Positions 12,818-23,615 of a DNA stretch of 64,000 nt are shown here, one piece after another. The stretch lies in the NCBI GenBank assembly GCA_001899235.1, contig MKVR01000014.1:29750-93749 (forward strand), given 5' to 3'. Source of the DNA: Nitrosospira sp. 56-18 (GTDB taxonomy: Bacteria > Pseudomonadota > Gammaproteobacteria > Burkholderiales > Nitrosomonadaceae). Positions within the stretch are counted from its first letter, which is position 1. Each line of letters opens with the position of its first letter. A program made the position numbers and the translations under genes. The notes beneath the pieces were generated by a model. The model was not told the origin of the DNA. It searched no databases and was given only the letters and a program-made list of their open reading frames with translations.

Positions 12818-15198
12818 CAATTGCGAAGTCTCGCACCAAACTCGGCTTCCAGAATTCTGGTCAGCCGGGCAACGGCCAGATCCGCTTCCGCATCGGTTAA
12901 TGTCTTTTGAGTATCTTTTAATAACACACGGAATGCAAGACTTTTTTTGCCGTCTTCCATCCCTTCTCCCTGGTACACATCGAATAGATGAATTTCGGAA
13001 ATGACGGATAACTGTTCCGATGTCATACGATCGAGTATCGCCTGTGCCCGGATTTTTTCCGGTACGACCAATGCGATATCCCGCCTGATCGTAGGGTATT
13101 TGGAAATTTCCGCGACCGTGGGCAAGGAATGCGATACAAGCGCATGGAGATCGAGCTCGAACAACACCGGGGACCGGGATAGGCCGAGTTTTTTCTGGAT
13201 GCGTGGGTGAAGCTCTCCGATACAACCGGCCACGCCGCTGCCCGCGTGGATACGCGCTGCCTTGCCCGGATGCAGGGCGGGATACGGCTGGGGCTCGAAA
13301 TGGACCCTGGCTGGCCAAAAAAGCGCTTCGATGTCCGCCTTCACATCATAAAAATCGGCAATCCGGGCAGGCATCCCCCATTGTTCCGGATAAGCGTCGC
13401 CGTAGCAAAGTCCGGCAAATTTTTCCGGCTGAGCATAGCTGTCACCCTCCCTCAGGAAGCAGCGCCCTATTTCGAACAAACGCACCCGGCTTTGCTTGCG
13501 GTTGAGATTGAATTGCAGGTTGGACAACAGGCCGCCAAGCAGGGTGCTGCGCATTGCGTTCATCTGGCTGGATAGCGGATTCTTCAATGCTATCGGCATT
13601 TCATTGCCAAATATCTCCCGCTCCCACGACGCGTCTACAAAAGCATAATTGATAACTTCCTGGTAATCCCGCGAAGCCAGGATTTCTCTTAGCTGCGACG
13701 GGGAGAGCATGGTTTCGGAATCGGGCAGCATTTCCGATGCCGCATGTGGCAAACTGCCCGGAATCTGATTATAGCCGTGAATCCGCACCAGTTCCTCGAT
13801 CAGGTCTTCCTCTATGCCGAGATCGAAGCGGTAGGTTGGCGGTGTTATCAGGAAGGTCCCATTGCCCCTGGGAAGGAAATCAAATTGCAGTCGCCGCAGT
13901 AATTCGGCAACCCTGACTTCATCGAAGTCTATGCCGAGAACCTGGCGCACCCTTTGTAAACGCAGGTTTATGGGGTGGCGTTGCGGCAAACCACCCCGGA
14001 CTTCGTTGACGGCGCCGGCGCTGCCGCCGCATATTTCCAGCACCAGTCTCGTAGCGCGTTCCAGAGCCATGCGGGTAGCAGCAAAATCCACACCCCGTTC
14101 AAAACGATGCGCGGAATCCGAGCTGAAGCCCAGGCGGAATGATTTTCCTGAAATACTCTCCGGGCTGAAGAAGGCGCTTTCCAGGAATAAATCGGTCGTC
14201 TCGTGCCGTACACCGCTTTCGTTTCCACCCATTATCCCTGCAAGCGCCAGCGGCTTTTCCACATCGGCGATGATCAGCATGTCGGGCTCCAGGGCGAGCT
14301 CTTCGCCATTGAGCAATTCGAACTTCTCCCCCGCCTGAGCGAAGCGCACCTGGATCACACCTGCTCGTTCACCCGAAATTTTCGCCAGGTCGAAGGCATG
14401 CAGCGGCTGGCCAGTCTCCAGCATGACATAGTTGGTCACATCCACCACGGGGTTAATGGTTCGTATGCCGCTACGCTCCAGGCGGCGCACAATCCAGTGA
14501 GGCGTAGCCCTATCCAGCGATACACCCTGTATTACCCTACCGCAATAAAGCGGGCATGCTTCGGGCGCGCCCACCTCGACCCGCAACATGCCACCCACCG
14601 CCGGAACCACCGGCTCGATCTCAAGAGGCCGAAGACTCGCCGAAGTTACAGCGGCTGCTTCCCGCGCTATGCCAACGAGGCCCAGGCAATCACCGCGATT
14701 AGGTGTGAGCTTGAGGGTAAGGAGCGTGTCGTCGAGTTCATAATAATCGCGAAAATCGATACCGGGAAGCGCATCCTCGGGAAGCGCGAGCAGGCCTTCC
14801 GTGGCATCGCTTAGACCCAGTTCAGTGGCAGAACATAACATGCCATGAGATTCAACCCCTCTTATGCTGGTCGGCTTTATAGTGACTGCAGGAAGTTTGG
14901 CACCGCTCAGCGCGCACGGAACCTTCATTCCGGCCCGAACATTGGGAGCGCCGCAAACTATCTGCAATTGCCCGCCCCCGGGGATGGGGCCGGCATTTAC
15001 CTGACAGACACGGAGACGGTCTCCTCCTGGATGCTTCTCGACCGACAGCACCTCAGCTACCACAACGCCGGTAAAAGCGAGGGCAAGCGGCTCGATCGTT
15101 TCCACTTCCAGGCCTGCCATGGTCAGCGCATGGGCAAGCTCATCCGTGGATAATGGCGGGTCGACGAAGGTCCGGAGCCAGTTCTCGGAAAATTTCAT
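12817..15198 (-). CDS. pheT: Phenylalanyl-tRNA synthetase beta subunit
   Basis: Beta chain of the alpha2-beta2 enzyme that charges tRNA-Phe. The 793-residue protein shows, in order, a tRNA-binding (EMAP-like) domain (about 39-150), the B3/4 editing domain (about 210-380), B5 DNA-binding-fold domain (about 405-475), the catalytic-like core and the C-terminal anticodon-binding (FDX-ACB) domain (about 700-793, SKYPTIRRDIALVV). Length is typical. The gene follows pheS after 149 nt. Its stop codon abuts the repeat hairpin at 12767-12817. Confidence 0.96.
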   Translation of the reverse strand: MKFSENWLRTFVDPPLSTDELAHALTMAGLEVETIEPLALAFTGVVVAEVLSVEKHPGGDRLRVCQVNAGPIPGGGQLQIVCGAPNVRAGMKVPCALSGAKLPAVTIKPTSIRGVESHGMLCSATELGLSDATEGLLALPEDALPGIDFRDYYELDDTLLTLKLTPNRGDCLGLVGIAREAAAVTSASLRPLEIEPVVPAVGGMLRVEVGAPEACPLYCGRVIQGVSLDRATPHWIVRRLERSGIRTINPVVDVTNYVMLETGQPLHAFDLAKISGERAGVIQVRFAQAGEKFELLNGEELALEPDMLIIADVEKPLALAGIMGGNESGVRHETTDLFLESAFFSPESISGKSFRLGFSSDSAHRFERGVDFAATRMALERATRLVLEICGGSAGAVNEVRGGLPQRHPINLRLQRVRQVLGIDFDEVRVAELLRRLQFDFLPRGNGTFLITPPTYRFDLGIEEDLIEELVRIHGYNQIPGSLPHAASEMLPDSETMLSPSQLREILASRDYQEVINYAFVDASWEREIFGNEMPIALKNPLSSQMNAMRSTLLGGLLSNLQFNLNRKQSRVRLFEIGRCFLREGDSYAQPEKFAGLCYGDAYPEQWGMPARIADFYDVKADIEALFWPARVHFEPQPYPALHPGKAARIHAGSGVAGCIGELHPRIQKKLGLSRSPVLFELDLHALVSHSLPTVAEISKYPTIRRDIALVVPEKIRAQAILDRMTSEQLSVISEIHLFDVYQGEGMEDGKKSLAFRVLLKDTQKTLTDAEADLAVARLTRILEAEFGARLRN

Positions 15199-15347
15199 GT
15201 TTCTTCTCGCCCTCTTGTTCTAAAAACGAATGCAGCTATTTTTTACGGCACCTATCGCGTTCGCTGCTTGATTGCGCGGAATTCGCAGTCTTTGCATTTC
15301 CATCGTACGGGCCGGACTTTCAGAAATGACACCTGGAAAAACCGCGC

Positions 15348-16382
<1,035 letters not shown>

Positions 16383-16414
16383 TCAGGATGAGGTGATATC
16401 AATTCCATAAACAA

Positions 16415-16451
16415 GAAAAAAGGAGGCCAGGCGCAGTGCCTCCAGCCTCCT
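16415..16451 (-). terminator. Terminator after rplT
   Basis: On the minus strand AGGAGGC and GCCTCCT bracket a partly paired GC-rich centre and are followed directly by TTTTTTC. It lies 24 nt beyond the rplT stop and 39 nt before pheS. I see no Phe-rich leader peptide, so a plain terminator is more likely than a pheST attenuator. Confidence 0.7.
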
Positions 16452-16474
16452 CGTCATACTTCTCTGCTTATCTG

Positions 16475-16834
16475 CTATATCGCCAGACTGGCCTTGGCCT
16501 GTTCGGCCAGCTTCATGAAAGCAGGCTTATCGAAGATCGCAATATCAGATAACACCTTGCGATCCACCTCGATCGCCGCTTTTTTCAAGCCGTTCATGAA
16601 TACGCTGTAAGACAAGCCACATTCACGCGCGGCCGCATTGATGCGCGTAATCCACAGCGCCCTGAACTGGCGTTTTTTCTGGCGGCGATCGCGGTAGGCA
16701 TACTGCCCCGCTTTCATCACCGCCTCCTTCGCGATACGATAGACATTCTTGCGGCGTCCGCGATAACCTTTCGCCAGATCCAGTACTTTTTTATGACGGG
16801 CGTGAGCCGTCACCCCACGTTTCACTCTTGGCAT
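16475..16834 (-). CDS. rplT: 50S ribosomal protein L20
   Basis: Primary 23S-binding ribosomal assembly protein, 119 residues, starting [15 protein letters not shown] and with the characteristic [14 protein letters not shown] and [16 protein letters not shown] segments. It follows rpmI after 12 nt. In enterobacteria L20 represses its own operon by binding the leader mRNA; no such site was identified here. Confidence 0.98.
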   Translation of the reverse strand: MPRVKRGVTAHARHKKVLDLAKGYRGRRKNVYRIAKEAVMKAGQYAYRDRRQKKRQFRALWITRINAAARECGLSYSVFMNGLKKAAIEVDRKVLSDIAIFDKPAFMKLAEQAKASLAI

Positions 16835-16846
16835 GGTCGTCTCTCC

Positions 16847-17044
16847 TTACGCGTAGGGCATCATGGCGCGAACGGACGCCACGTCGCTTGCATGAACACC
16901 GACGGTTCCGCGCAACTGGCGTTTGCTTTTCGTCGTCTTTTTGGTAAGGATATGGCGCTTGAATGCTTGTGAACGCTTGACGCTGCCACCAGCTCTGACC
17001 TTGAAGCGCTTCGCTGCACCACTCTTCGTTTTCATTTTCGGCAT
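16847..17044 (-). CDS. rpmI: 50S ribosomal protein L35
   Basis: A 65-residue, lysine-rich large-subunit protein ([16 protein letters not shown] start, [13 protein letters not shown] near the C-terminus). It is normally cotranscribed as infC-rpmI-rplT. Here 418 nt, largely repeat sequence, separate it from infC. Confidence 0.97.
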   Translation of the reverse strand: MPKMKTKSGAAKRFKVRAGGSVKRSQAFKRHILTKKTTKSKRQLRGTVGVHASDVASVRAMMPYA

Positions 17045-17199
17045 TACACTGCTCCTGCTCTAGCATGACGCCAGGTGTTTCCGCACCGGAACGCTTTCAA
17101 ACCTGGTCACCACTTGTTATGAATGGCTTTCTATCCGATCGCCTGCTACCACCGTTCGCACCGAACCCGCCCGGCCCGGCGCAAAAACACTTCCACACT

Positions 17200-17465
17200 T
17201 TCCAATTTTACCGCAACCCTTATGGGGCGGGGCTTTTCGGGCAGTCCGCCTTGTCAGGCCCCTGGCGAAGGAGCGCCCCGGAGCGTCGCCAGAAGGGCCC
17301 TGCGGAGCGGGAATCGGGCAACGGAGGGGATGCTTCGACCGCACCTCAATATTGTTGGGGCGCAGGCATCCCGCTACGTGGTCGCACCATTCGCATCGCG
17401 CGCCTTATGATCATCCCGATTTTACCAGCAATGCGTTCAGCAAGGATTTATTCAGCGCTTCCCTA
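17200..17465. repeat. Intergenic repeat copy between infC and rpmI
   Basis: The right arm GGATTTATTCAGCGCTTCCC ends at the infC stop (TAG, 17465-17463). The interior from about 17206 (TTTTACCGCAACCCTTATGG) matches, in inverted orientation, the interior of the ilvH-ilvC copy near 38037-37965. The TTATGATCAT...TTTTACCAGCAA segment at 17405-17430 is also shared with the 34.6- and 37.9-kb copies. No left arm was found, so this copy looks truncated at its rpmI side. It fills the otherwise gene-free 17045-17462 gap. Confidence 0.8.
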
Positions 17466-18062
17466 GGATTGGACCGCACCTTTATTTGTTCCGGCAGCCG
17501 CATCATTGGGCGCAGCCTTGGGTTTGGTCGATTTCACCTCTTTCTTGCGCGGAGATAGCACCATGACCATCTGCCGCCCCTCCATCCGGGGAAATTGCTC
17601 AACTATCGCATGCGCCTCCAGGTCGTCTCTAACTCGCTCCAGCAGGCGAACGCCAAATTCCTGATGAGCCATCTCACGCCCGCGAAAGCGCAAGGTAATT
17701 TTTGCTTTATCCCCTTCCTCAAGAAAGCTGATCAGATTGCGCAGCTTGATGTTGTAATCGCCCTCATCGGTATTCGGACGAAATTTGACTTCCTTGATCT
17801 GAATCTGCTTTTGCTTGAGTTTCGCCTCGTGTTTTTTCTTGCTTTCCTGATAACGGAACTTACCATAATCCATCAAGCGGCAGACCGGTGGCCTGGCCGT
17901 AGGCGCGATCTCGACGAGATCCACCTCCGCCTCTTCCGCCAACGAATTGGCCGCCGCCAGGGAAACAATGCCTATCTGCTCTCCCCCGACACCAATCAAG
18001 CGCACTTCCGGTGAATTTATCTCTTGGTTGATGCGTGCTGCTTTCTCTTGAACTATAGTAAT
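17463..18062 (-). CDS. infC: Translation initiation factor IF-3
   Basis: IF-3 binds the 30S subunit, blocks premature 50S joining and rejects non-canonical start codons. The N-domain (from [16 protein letters not shown]) and C-domain ([30 protein letters not shown]) are complete, with an Ala/Lys-rich tail. The usual N-terminus lies upstream of the first GTG (18005), so the gene must start at a rare codon. ATT at 18062 is in frame and conventional for infC; ATA at 18056 is 6 nt from the TGGGGA ribosome-binding site and fits spacing better. Such codons support IF-3 autoregulation. It starts 20 nt after thrS. Confidence 0.93.
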   Translation of the reverse strand: MTIVQEKAARINQEINSPEVRLIGVGGEQIGIVSLAAANSLAEEAEVDLVEIAPTARPPVCRLMDYGKFRYQESKKKHEAKLKQKQIQIKEVKFRPNTDEGDYNIKLRNLISFLEEGDKAKITLRFRGREMAHQEFGVRLLERVRDDLEAHAIVEQFPRMEGRQMVMVLSPRKKEVKSTKPKAAPNDAAAGTNKGAVQS

Positions 18063-18082
18063 TCCCCAGGTATATGATTGAG

Positions 18083-19999
18083 TCAGTTCGCGCCGACCCC
18101 TATGGATGCCTCTGTTTTGAGAAGATCGATCAGCGCGGTCAAGTTAAACTGGCCGAGATCGGCGCCCGTCCGGGTTCTCACGGAAACCGTTTGCGACGCC
18201 ACTTCCTTATCGCCCACAATGATTTGGTATGGCAACTTTTGCAAACTATGCTCCCGTATTTTATAAGTTATTTTCTCATTTCTCAAGTCCGCGAACGCTC
18301 GAATGCCATTGTGCTTGAGCTCCACGGCTATTTTGCTGGCATAATCCGCCTGTCCTTGGGAGATGTTCAACACTACCGCCTGATCGGGAGCAAGCCATAG
18401 CGGAAGGGCGCCTGCGTGGTTTTCGATGAGAATGCCGATGAAACGTTCCAGAGATCCCAATATCGCCCTGTGGAGCATTACCGGCACCTTGCGGGTATTA
18501 TCCTCTGCCACGTATTCCGCACCCAGCCGTTCTGGCATGGAAAAATCCAGCTGCAAAGTGCCGCATTGCCAGACCCGGCCGATGCTGTCCTTGAGCGAAA
18601 ATTCGATTTTCGGACCATAAAAAGCGCCTTCCCCAGGCTGCAGCTCCCAGATGAGCTTTTTATGGCCCAGGGCCGATTGTAACGCCTGTTCGGCTTTATC
18701 CCACTGCTCTTCCGAACCGACGCGTTTTGCCGGCCGCGTCGAAAGCTTTACCAGGATCTCCTTGAAACCAAAATCTGCATACACTTGCTGCAACAAGTCG
18801 ATAAAACACACCGCCTCATCCTGAACCTGGGACTCCGTGCAAAAAATATGAGCGTCATCCTGGGTAAAAGCACGAACCCGCATAATGCCATGCAGGGCAC
18901 CGGAAGGCTCGTTACGATGACATGAACCGAACTCTGCCAGCCGCAATGGCAGATCCCGGTAACTCTTCAGTCCCTGCCTGAATACCTGCACATGGCCAGG
19001 GCAGTTCATCGGCTTGACAGCAAACTCTCGTTCTTCCGACTGGGTAACGAACATGTTCTCTCGGAAATTCTCCCAATGTCCGGACCGCTCCCATAGGCCT
19101 TTATCCAATATGGACGGTGTACGGATTTCCAGATAGCCGTTATCGCGGAGCACTTCCCGCATGTATTGCTCCACCTGCTGCCAGATAATCCAGCCTTTGG
19201 GATGCCAAAACACCATTCCTGGCGCTTCTTCCTGAAGGTGGAACAGGTTCATCTGCTTTCCAAGCCTGCGGTGGTCGCGCTTCTCCGCTTCCTCGAGACG
19301 ACGCAAATAAGCTTCCTGGTCTTCTTTCTTTGTCCAGGCGGTACCGTAAATCCGCTGCAGCATTTCATTGTGCGAATCGCCACGCCAATAGGCGCCTGCC
19401 AGCTTCATCAGCTTGAAAACCTTCAGCCGCGAAGTAGCCGGGACGTGGGGACCGCGGCAGAGGTCGGTAAAATTCCCCTGGGAATACAAGGAAACATCTT
19501 CGTCTCCCGGTATCGCTTCGATGATTTGCGCTTTGTAGTGTTCGCCCTGATTCTTGAAAAAATTAATCGCTTCGGACCGGTCCCAAATCTTGCGTTCCAC
19601 CTTCAAATCGCGCGAACTGATCTCGGCCATGCGCTTTTCTATCGCGGCGAGATCCTCCGGGGTGAAAGGTCTTTTGTATGAAAAATCGTAATAAAAACCA
19701 TCTTCGATGACCGGCCCGATAGTAACCTGCGCATCAGGGAAAAGCTCTTTTACCGCGTGCGCCAGCAAATGGGCGCTCGAATGCCGGATGATTTCAAGTC
19801 CCTCCGGATCCTTCTCCGTAATTATCGCCAGGTCGCCGCTGGTCTTGATGGGACTCGACAGATCCACCAGCTTACCATTGATTTTTGCCGCCAGAGCGGC
19901 ACGACCGAGGCGCGGACCAATGGATTCCGCGACCTCGCGAGCCGTTACCGGCTGCTCATAGCACCGCTCAGAACCATCCGGGAGACGAATGACAGTCAC
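18083..19999 (-). CDS. thrS: Threonyl-tRNA synthetase
   Basis: Class II synthetase that charges and edits tRNA-Thr. TGS domain (about residues 1-62), SAD editing domain ([16 protein letters not shown] near 75, then CRGPHVP), catalytic core ([42 protein letters not shown]) and C-terminal anticodon-binding domain are in order. I chose GTG at 19999, which follows AAAGGA by 7 nt and gives 638 residues, matching the family; the frame stays open to a start at 20047. It heads thrS-infC-rpmI-rplT. Confidence 0.95.
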   Translation of the reverse strand: MTVIRLPDGSERCYEQPVTAREVAESIGPRLGRAALAAKINGKLVDLSSPIKTSGDLAIITEKDPEGLEIIRHSSAHLLAHAVKELFPDAQVTIGPVIEDGFYYDFSYKRPFTPEDLAAIEKRMAEISSRDLKVERKIWDRSEAINFFKNQGEHYKAQIIEAIPGDEDVSLYSQGNFTDLCRGPHVPATSRLKVFKLMKLAGAYWRGDSHNEMLQRIYGTAWTKKEDQEAYLRRLEEAEKRDHRRLGKQMNLFHLQEEAPGMVFWHPKGWIIWQQVEQYMREVLRDNGYLEIRTPSILDKGLWERSGHWENFRENMFVTQSEEREFAVKPMNCPGHVQVFRQGLKSYRDLPLRLAEFGSCHRNEPSGALHGIMRVRAFTQDDAHIFCTESQVQDEAVCFIDLLQQVYADFGFKEILVKLSTRPAKRVGSEEQWDKAEQALQSALGHKKLIWELQPGEGAFYGPKIEFSLKDSIGRVWQCGTLQLDFSMPERLGAEYVAEDNTRKVPVMLHRAILGSLERFIGILIENHAGALPLWLAPDQAVVLNISQGQADYASKIAVELKHNGIRAFADLRNEKITYKIREHSLQKLPYQIIVGDKEVASQTVSVRTRTGADLGQFNLTALIDLLKTEASIGVGAN

Positions 20000-20174
20000 A
20001 ACCTGTTCCTTTACAAAGTTAAACCCTGCCAGCGCGCAGGCCCGCAAAATGACCTACTTGTTCCATGTCTGTTTTACAAAGCGGATGGCGGAGCCTACCC
20101 ATTCCGACTGACCAGCCTAAAAAACCGGCCTGATGCAGGACTCAAACTATAACAGCCAATCGAACGATAGGCTA

Positions 20175-20335
20175 GCAGCCTGTCGGACTTGAAGAATCGA
20201 AGCGAAAATGTGGCTGGGTGAGGGGGATTTTGACGATTTTGAAGACCAGTAGTTGTTCTATTGGTCGAAAAAGTGGCGGAATATAGACCAGTCAGACGCT
20301 TTTGCAGCCGATTTCCTTTAAGTCCGGCAGGCTGC
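20175..20335. repeat. MITE-like element with GCAGCCTGTCGGACTT ends
   Basis: Left arm GCAGCCTGTCGGACTT (20175-20190) and right arm AAGTCCGGCAGGCTGC (20320-20335) pair at 15 of 16 positions. The 161-bp element has a non-coding interior. It lies in the gene-free stretch between pstS and thrS (20000-20522), where I see no other feature. The ends resemble those of IS elements common in betaproteobacteria, which suggests a non-autonomous derivative; this is inference. Confidence 0.65.
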
Positions 20336-20522
20336 CACGGAAGGACACGGCGACTGGGCTCTATACAACTTACAACTAAGCTGGCAAAAAAAACTGGCCC
20401 CGAAACAATAGACGAAAGGAGCGCCGATCTGAAATGAAGAACGACAGATGCAAAACCGATTTGCAAACCTTTCTTGCCGCTGCCGTTGCTCCAATTTTCA
20501 GATCAGGATGACTGATGTGGAA

Positions 20523-21524
20523 TCATTGACTGGTTTCGCGCTTCAACACTTCTTCGATCTGGAGTCCGACCTCGGGCTGGCCATTGAAAACCGTTCCTGT
20601 TTTCTTTTGGCTAAGATGTTCGAGATTTGTGGTGTAAACCTGTGGGGGCAGCGAAAAGAATTTGACTTCTTTTACCAGCGAAATCGCATTTTTCATATAG
20701 AACTCGATAAATTCCCTGACTTCCGGCTTATCCGCCGACTTTATATTGACGTAAATGAAAATGGGCCGGGATAACGGTTGATAACTGCCGTCCTCCACCG
20801 TTTTCATGGAAGGAAGAACGGGCCCCTTTCCTCCGTCGACGCCGACAGCCTTAAGCTTCTTCTGATTCTCTATGTAATAGGCAAAACCAAAGAACCCCAG
20901 TCCGTTCTTGTCGCTCGCGACTCCCTGGACCAATACGTTGTCATCCTCAGAGGCTGTAAAATCGCCGCGGCTTGATTTAGCCTTGCCGACGACAGCTTCG
21001 GTAAAATAATCGAAAGTGCCTGAGTCGGAGCCTGGTCCGTAAAGCTTGAACGCCTCATCCGGCCATGAGGCATTCACCTGATTCCACCTGGTTATCTTCC
21101 CCTGAGCAGCAGGTTCCCATATTTTCTTCAGCTCTTCGACAGTGATATTTTTGCTCCAGTCGTTCCTCGGATTGATTACCACGGTCAAGGCATCGAACGC
21201 GACGGGCATTTCCACGTATTGCACCCCTGAAGCCTTGCATTCGTCCATTTCCTTTTTAAGAATAGGACGTGAGGCATTAGCGATATCGATTTGCCCCCGG
21301 CAGAATTTCTTGAAGCCGCCACCGGTGCCCGAAATACCTACCGTGACGTTGACAGCTCCGCGCTTTGCCTTTTGAAAATCTTCTGCAACGGCTTCGGTAA
21401 TGGGAAAAACAGTGCTTGAGCCATCGATTTTTACTAGCGCAGCGGCCTGTGCAACACCAATGGCGCCGCTCGATATCCATGATATGGCCAAAATTCCAAG
21501 TGCGCGGGTATTCGATAATTTCAC
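20523..21524 (-). CDS. pstS: Phosphate ABC transporter substrate-binding protein
   Basis: Periplasmic phosphate-binding protein feeding the PstCAB transporter. After a signal peptide ending near GVAQAA, the mature part begins [20 protein letters not shown]. Phosphate-loop residues are seen in GSSTVFP, SGTGGGF, NASRP and [12 protein letters not shown]. The start GTG at 21524 is 7 nt after AGGGG and is preferred to the TTG at 21539. Upstream lies a Pho box with a -10 element. The gene is alone: no pstC, pstA, pstB or phoU is in the window. Confidence 0.93.
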   Translation of the reverse strand: MKLSNTRALGILAISWISSGAIGVAQAAALVKIDGSSTVFPITEAVAEDFQKAKRGAVNVTVGISGTGGGFKKFCRGQIDIANASRPILKKEMDECKASGVQYVEMPVAFDALTVVINPRNDWSKNITVEELKKIWEPAAQGKITRWNQVNASWPDEAFKLYGPGSDSGTFDYFTEAVVGKAKSSRGDFTASEDDNVLVQGVASDKNGLGFFGFAYYIENQKKLKAVGVDGGKGPVLPSMKTVEDGSYQPLSRPIFIYVNIKSADKPEVREFIEFYMKNAISLVKEVKFFSLPPQVYTTNLEHLSQKKTGTVFNGQPEVGLQIEEVLKRETSQ

Positions 21525-21574
21525 TATTTCACCCCTCAATGTCTTGATATACCAATTCTTCCTCGCGTTCGTCC

Positions 21575-21608
21575 ATGCTAGGTCATCAATATTACAGTAT
21601 TGTGACAG
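21575..21608 (-). promoter_or_regulatory. Pho box and -10 element of pstS
   Basis: On the minus strand CTGTCAC-AATA-CTGTAAT (21608-21591) matches the two 7-bp PhoB repeats (CTGTCAT) at 6 of 7 positions each, with the right 4-nt AT-rich spacer. TAGCAT follows 10 nt later (21580-21575), the normal distance for a PhoB-activated promoter lacking a -35 box. This predicts induction of pstS by phosphate starvation. Confidence 0.8.
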
Positions 21609-21619
21609 CGCGTTATCGT

Positions 21620-21674
21620 CAGGAAGCCTTTGAACAAATCCCCGCTCCGGCGCGACGGCGGCTTTGCGGCATGA
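21620..21674. repeat. Fragment of the AGGAAGCGCTGAACAAATC repeat family
   Basis: AGGAAGCCTTTGAACAAATC at 21621-21640 is followed by CCCGCTCCGGCGCGACGGCGGCTTTGCGG-like sequence, matching the arm and adjoining interior of the 23.2- and 37.9-kb copies. No second arm is seen. It lies just upstream of the pstS Pho box. Confidence 0.65.
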
Positions 21675-21730
21675 AATACATATGTCCGGACAACCCTGGA
21701 CCCGAGTTCACGACGGATGCTTCATCTGCC

Positions 21731-23113
21731 TCATTGAACAGGGGAGGCACTCTCATCCAGTGCGTCTGCCCGCACCGCATCCGCTATTCGTTCGGCCCAG
21801 TGTGTAACCTTCTGCAAGGATTTACCCTCCACCATCACCCGTATCAGCGGTTCCGTCCCGGATGCCCGCAACAGTACCCGGCCATCATTGGCAAGATCGC
21901 GTTCAGCCTCCATCTGCACGGCCTTAACCAAGGCACTCGCGCTTAAATCAAACCCTTTGCGGACCTTGACGTTGACGAGCTTCTGCGGATGAAGCGTTAT
22001 ATCGCGCGCAAGCTCGGCCAGGGTGTTGCCGCTATCGCGCATGGCGTGCAGTACCTGCAGTGCAGAAACAATTCCATCGCCCGTTGTATGCTTGTCCAGG
22101 CAGATGATATGGCCCGAGCCTTCCCCTCCCAGTTGCCAGCCTTCCTTCTGCAGAAGTTCCAATACATAGCGGTCGCCCACCTTCGCCCGGGCAAATGGGA
22201 TATCGAGTTTTTTCAGGCCGTTTTCGACCGCAAGATTGGTCATCAGGGTTCCCGCCACGCCGCCCTTGAGTAACTCCCTTTGCTTACGGTGCTTGGCGAT
22301 AATATATATCAGCTGGTCTCCATCGTATAGCTCGCCTTCGCTGCCGGCCATGATCACCCGGTCGCCATCACCGTCGAGGGCGATACCGAGATCAACCCCG
22401 TATTTTCTTACGGCCTCCTGAAGGGCGGTACCATGCGTGGCCCCGCATTCATGATTGATATTGAGACCATCCGGTTGCACCCCCACGGCCACCACGTCGG
22501 CGCCCAACTCATGCAGCACTGGTCCGGCGATTTGATAAGTAGCGCCGTGAGCACAATCAACCACGATGCGTAACCCGCGTAGATCGAGATAATTCGGAAA
22601 AGTGCTCTTGCAAAATTCAATATAGCGGCCTCTGGCATCGTTCACGCGCCGGGCCTTGCCTAGCTGTGCAGAATCCATCGACCTGATCGGAGCAGTCAAG
22701 CCCGCCTCTATCTCGTGCTCGGTCGCGTCTGGAAGCTTGCTGCCGGCAGAGGAAAAAAACTTGATGCCATTGTCTTCGAATGGATTGTGGGAGGCGGAGA
22801 TCACGATGCCCGCTTGCAGCCGCAACGCCCGCGTAAGGTAGGCGACGGCTGGCGTCGGCATGGGACCGGACAGCAGCACGTCGACACCGGCCGCCGACAG
22901 GCCTGCTTGCAAGGCCGATTCCAGCATATAACCCGATATCCGGGTATCCTTTCCGATAAGCACCGCAGGGCGTTCTCCTTTGGATAAATGCCAATCCGAC
23001 GACGCCAGGACCTTGCCCGCGGAATACCCTAAATGCATGACGAACTCGGGTGTGATGGGTGGTTCTCCGACGCGACCGCGAATACCGTCGGTACCAAAAT
23101 ATTTTTTTGTCAT
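21731..23113 (-). CDS. glmM: Phosphoglucosamine mutase
   Basis: Interconverts glucosamine-6-phosphate and glucosamine-1-phosphate for UDP-GlcNAc, hence peptidoglycan and LPS. The 460-residue protein shows [13 protein letters not shown] at the N-terminus, the phosphoserine loop ISASHNP (about 105-111), the metal loop DGDGDR near 245 and the phosphate-binding [14 protein letters not shown] near 425. It follows folP and ftsH in the conserved order ftsH-folP-glmM, but a 352-bp repeat lies between folP and glmM. Confidence 0.96.
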   Translation of the reverse strand: MTKKYFGTDGIRGRVGEPPITPEFVMHLGYSAGKVLASSDWHLSKGERPAVLIGKDTRISGYMLESALQAGLSAAGVDVLLSGPMPTPAVAYLTRALRLQAGIVISASHNPFEDNGIKFFSSAGSKLPDATEHEIEAGLTAPIRSMDSAQLGKARRVNDARGRYIEFCKSTFPNYLDLRGLRIVVDCAHGATYQIAGPVLHELGADVVAVGVQPDGLNINHECGATHGTALQEAVRKYGVDLGIALDGDGDRVIMAGSEGELYDGDQLIYIIAKHRKQRELLKGGVAGTLMTNLAVENGLKKLDIPFARAKVGDRYVLELLQKEGWQLGGEGSGHIICLDKHTTGDGIVSALQVLHAMRDSGNTLAELARDITLHPQKLVNVKVRKGFDLSASALVKAVQMEAERDLANDGRVLLRASGTEPLIRVMVEGKSLQKVTHWAERIADAVRADALDESASPVQ

Positions 23114-23154
23114 TTAAAGTCTCGGGGAAGAAGAAGGCGGCGATGGGGTTATTG

Positions 23155-23506
23155 CTTAAGGAAGCGCTGAACAAATCCTCGCTGGGCGCGTTGCTGGTAA
23201 AATCAGGAGATCATAAGGCGCGCGACAAAGGTCGTAGCCGGAACTACGATGCCAGAAAGCGCCGCGCCATGGCTCCCCAGATCGGTGGCCCAAGGAACCT
23301 GAGAAGCGGGGGTCTGGCAGCGCCGGGGAGCCAGACCGCACCATAGTACTGTTGGGGCGCCAGCAGCCCGCTACGGGGTCGCATCTTCCTCTGGAAGACA
23401 CTGCTCCGCCCTGCGCGGTCGCACCATTCGCGTCGTTGCCTTTCGTGCATCCCATCCCGCAAAGCCGCCGCCGCGCCAGCGGAGATTTGTTCAGCGCTTC
23501 CTTAAG
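23155..23506. repeat. Full-length copy of the AGGAAGCGCTGAACAAATC repeat family
   Basis: The best copy: arms CTTAAG + GAAGCGCTGAACAAATC (23155-23177) and the exact complement (23484-23506) form a perfect 23-bp inverted repeat around a 306-bp non-coding interior. The interior holds further palindromic stretches (for example around GGTGGCCCAAGG and TTGGGGCGCC). It lies between folP and glmM and accounts for most of this 500-nt gap. No transposase is present, so it is a non-autonomous, MITE-like element. Confidence 0.88.
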
Positions 23507-23615
23507 ACATTCCGCACAATAACTCGCGTTCGCAACCTGAAAAAAAGATCAGCCGGACGATCAGGCAAAAAAACGCTCGGAATACTGGATGACGAGCATG
23601 GATTACGCCGTAATT

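Noticed and set aside
23155-23506. The repeat arrays as a possible CRISPR locus
   Set aside because: Copies are dispersed singly between genes, not in a regularly spaced array, and no cas genes are present.
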